NCBI GenBank assembly: GCA_000169995.1
Contig: AAZW01000012.1
Location: forward strand, 52,497 to 116,496
Reading direction: 5' to 3'
DNA: 64,000 bases
From: Vibrionales bacterium SWAT-3
GTDB lineage: Bacteria > Pseudomonadota > Gammaproteobacteria > Enterobacterales > Vibrionaceae
Both the position numbers and the translations under genes were made by a program. Under the pieces are notes generated by a model, which saw only the letters and a program-made list of their open reading frames with translations, was not told the DNA's origin and searched no databases. This document shows positions 63,096 to 64,000 of the stretch, one piece after another; the first letter of the stretch is position 1; each line of letters begins with the position of its first letter.

Positions 63096-63906
63096 TGCCG
63101 ACCTCCAAATCTGCACTATCGCTATCTACGAGCTCCACATCTTCGCACTTCCACTCAGTAAACGGAGTTTCAAGTGATGCTTTTAAATATTGATTGGCGA
63201 TACCATAGCGAAATATTCCGATGTGAGTCCCTTCCTCTAATTGGTATTGATCATCCAATTTTGCACAATATCGGGCTACATAAGCTTTGGGTTGCTTCGC
63301 TAACCTAGCGGCAAGATCAATGACATCTTGCTTTGAGAATGGGTATTCGACTTCAGTATCTAAGTCGATAAGTGGTTTTATCCACTTCAGGTTTATTTTG
63401 AGTTCGTTGGAGACTTCTTGATCGGTAAAAATGAGATAGGGTACTTTTTTTGCTTCCCAGTACGCTTTCTCTATTTGAAGCTTTTCGACAATGCGCTTGT
63501 CATCAAGCTCTAGAGCTGGCTTTACGGGGATCACTAACTGGGAACCATCAACAAAATCGATGATTAAGTCCGTTGTCACTATTTTAAGCTCGCCCTTTTC
63601 TTGAGGGTGACGAATACCTAGTTGGCGGCAGATAATCAAAGAGTCAGCAAGAGGAATAGGAAACTGCTCTCGAATGTCGATGACCTCTTCACACCAATCG
63701 AACACCAAAAATACGGCAAGCTCATTTCCAGAGAATAAGTGATGAACTCGGCCAACAGTGGCACTTTTGACACGTACACTTTCGCCAGAACTGCTGAACT
63801 CTCCGACTTTAATAAAAGGTACATAGTCCTTCCCCGTCCCTTCGCCTCGTTTTTCATCTAAACGCTTTTGGTCTTTCTTATTGAGTGGCTTATCTGCATC
63901 TGACAT
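63085..63906 (-). CDS. tnsA: TnsA endonuclease subunit of the transposase
   Basis: 273 aa, exactly the length of Tn7 TnsA. GKDYVPFIKVGEFSSSGESV parallels GKDYIPWLTVQEVPSSGRS. The restriction-enzyme-like active site is E62 (NELAVFL), D113 (TTDLIIDF) and K129 (PVKPAL), equivalent to Tn7 E63, D114 and K132. TnsA cuts the 5' strands so the element moves by cut-and-paste. RBS GGAGG is seven bases before ATG 63906. It overlaps tnsB by 11 bp. Confidence 0.97.
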   Translation of the reverse strand: MSDADKPLNKKDQKRLDEKRGEGTGKDYVPFIKVGEFSSSGESVRVKSATVGRVHHLFSGNELAVFLVFDWCEEVIDIREQFPIPLADSLIICRQLGIRHPQEKGELKIVTTDLIIDFVDGSQLVIPVKPALELDDKRIVEKLQIEKAYWEAKKVPYLIFTDQEVSNELKINLKWIKPLIDLDTEVEYPFSKQDVIDLAARLAKQPKAYVARYCAKLDDQYQLEEGTHIGIFRYGIANQYLKASLETPFTEWKCEDVELVDSDSADLEVGNAS

Positions 63907-63923
63907 AAAAAACCTCCGACTAA

Positions 63924-63935
63924 GCTAAACTTAGC
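63924..63935. promoter_or_regulatory. 12-bp palindrome between tnsA and the right-end repeats
   Basis: GCTAA-AC-TTAGC lies just ahead of the tnsA ribosome site and beside the TnsB-type repeats. It may be an operator for the tns operon, whose promoter must overlap the right end. Confidence 0.4.
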
Positions 63936-63946
63936 AGAGTTAAAAA

Positions 63947-64000
63947 CGATCAATCTTTATTGTATATGATCATACTTTATTGTGACTGATCAAACTTTAT
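63947..64000 (-). repeat. Transposon right end: three TnsB-type sites at exact 20-bp spacing
   Basis: Inverse-orientation copies of the 15-bp repeat start at 63947 (reads AATAAAGATTGATCG on the - strand), 63967 (AATAAAGTATGATCA) and 63987 (ATAAAGTTTGATCA, cut by the window edge). The tight spacing contrasts with the left end, as in Tn7. The terminal ACA-3' should lie within about 10-35 bp after 64000. Confidence 0.88.

Larger units (their letters stand above)
23595..64000 (-). mobile_element. Tn7-like transposon carrying a T6SS (right tip outside the window)
   Basis: The left terminus at 23595 reads TGTCGGCGGACAATA. Tn7 begins TGTGGGCGGACAA. Inward lie repeats matching consensus AATAAAGATTGATCA at 23606, 23659 and 23714. 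The same repeats in inverse orientation stand at 63947, 63967 and 63987, outside tnsA. Between the ends are tnsA, tnsB, tnsC, tnsD and a frameshifted tnsE, all on the - strand from the right end as in Tn7, and about 32 kb of cargo including a T6SS. The element interrupts traD. Total size should be about 40.4 kb, with the right terminus expected within a few tens of bases after 64000. Cargo borders are internal, so the T6SS moves with the element. Confidence 0.92.

Overview
The window looks like part of a Vibrio (or close Vibrionaceae) conjugative replicon. It carries an F-type (MOBF-like) transfer operon that has been invaded by a very large Tn7-family transposon carrying a complete-looking type VI secretion system (T6SS). 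The host assignment is an inference from gene content, protein style and GC by eye. Plasmid or integrated element cannot be decided from this window.

Region 1 (1-13.4 kb, + strand) is an F-like type IV secretion/mating-pair operon in the order traB(3' end)-traV-traC-trbI-traW-traU-trbC-traN-small ORF-traF-trbB-traH-traG. traC carries an in-frame TAA. Region 2 (13.4-23.6 kb) is where F has traS/traT, between traG and traD. Here it is an accessory hotspot. It holds an exported Rap1a/Tai-like protein, a small membrane protein (candidate entry exclusion) split by an ISAs1-family element with a 10-bp target duplication, a lipoprotein, an antitoxin remnant, a zeta-toxin operon with a 52-aa partner ORF, an ORF-less group II intron plus a second intron fragment, a short tyrosine recombinase with a 10-bp inverted repeat beside it, and a DUF262/DUF1524 GmrSD-like restriction protein. 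traD starts at 23134 and is cut after about 153 codons.

Region 3 (23595 to just beyond 64000) is the Tn7-like transposon. Its left terminus begins TGTCGGCGGACAATA, almost the same as the Tn7 end. It carries three dispersed 15-bp repeats (about 54-bp spacing). The same repeat occurs three times at exact 20-bp spacing at the right edge of the window, beside tnsA. This reproduces Tn7's asymmetric L/R end design. The transposition genes tnsA-tnsB-tnsC-tnsD-tnsE run on the - strand from 63.9 to 56.3 kb, and tnsE is frameshifted. The cargo is a GlxA/AraC-type regulator, a colicin-immunity remnant, an IS5-family (IS903 group) element that breaks a gene, and a T6SS of about 30 kb.

The T6SS is a long - strand cluster: tssA-hcp-tssB-tssC-tssC-like-tssE-tssF-tssG-clpV-(ATP-grasp, MFS with sensor domain, two periplasmic binding proteins)-fha-tssJ(frameshifted)-tssK-tssL-tssM-unknown-kinase-unknown. 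A divergent + strand module vgrG-adaptor-like-PAAR completes it. Together the genes describe a mobile contact-dependent weapon that used a Tn7-type transposon to enter a conjugative element and destroyed traD in doing so. Several lesions (traC, traD, candidate eex, tssJ, tnsE) suggest that transfer, and possibly secretion, is now impaired unless some of them are sequencing errors.
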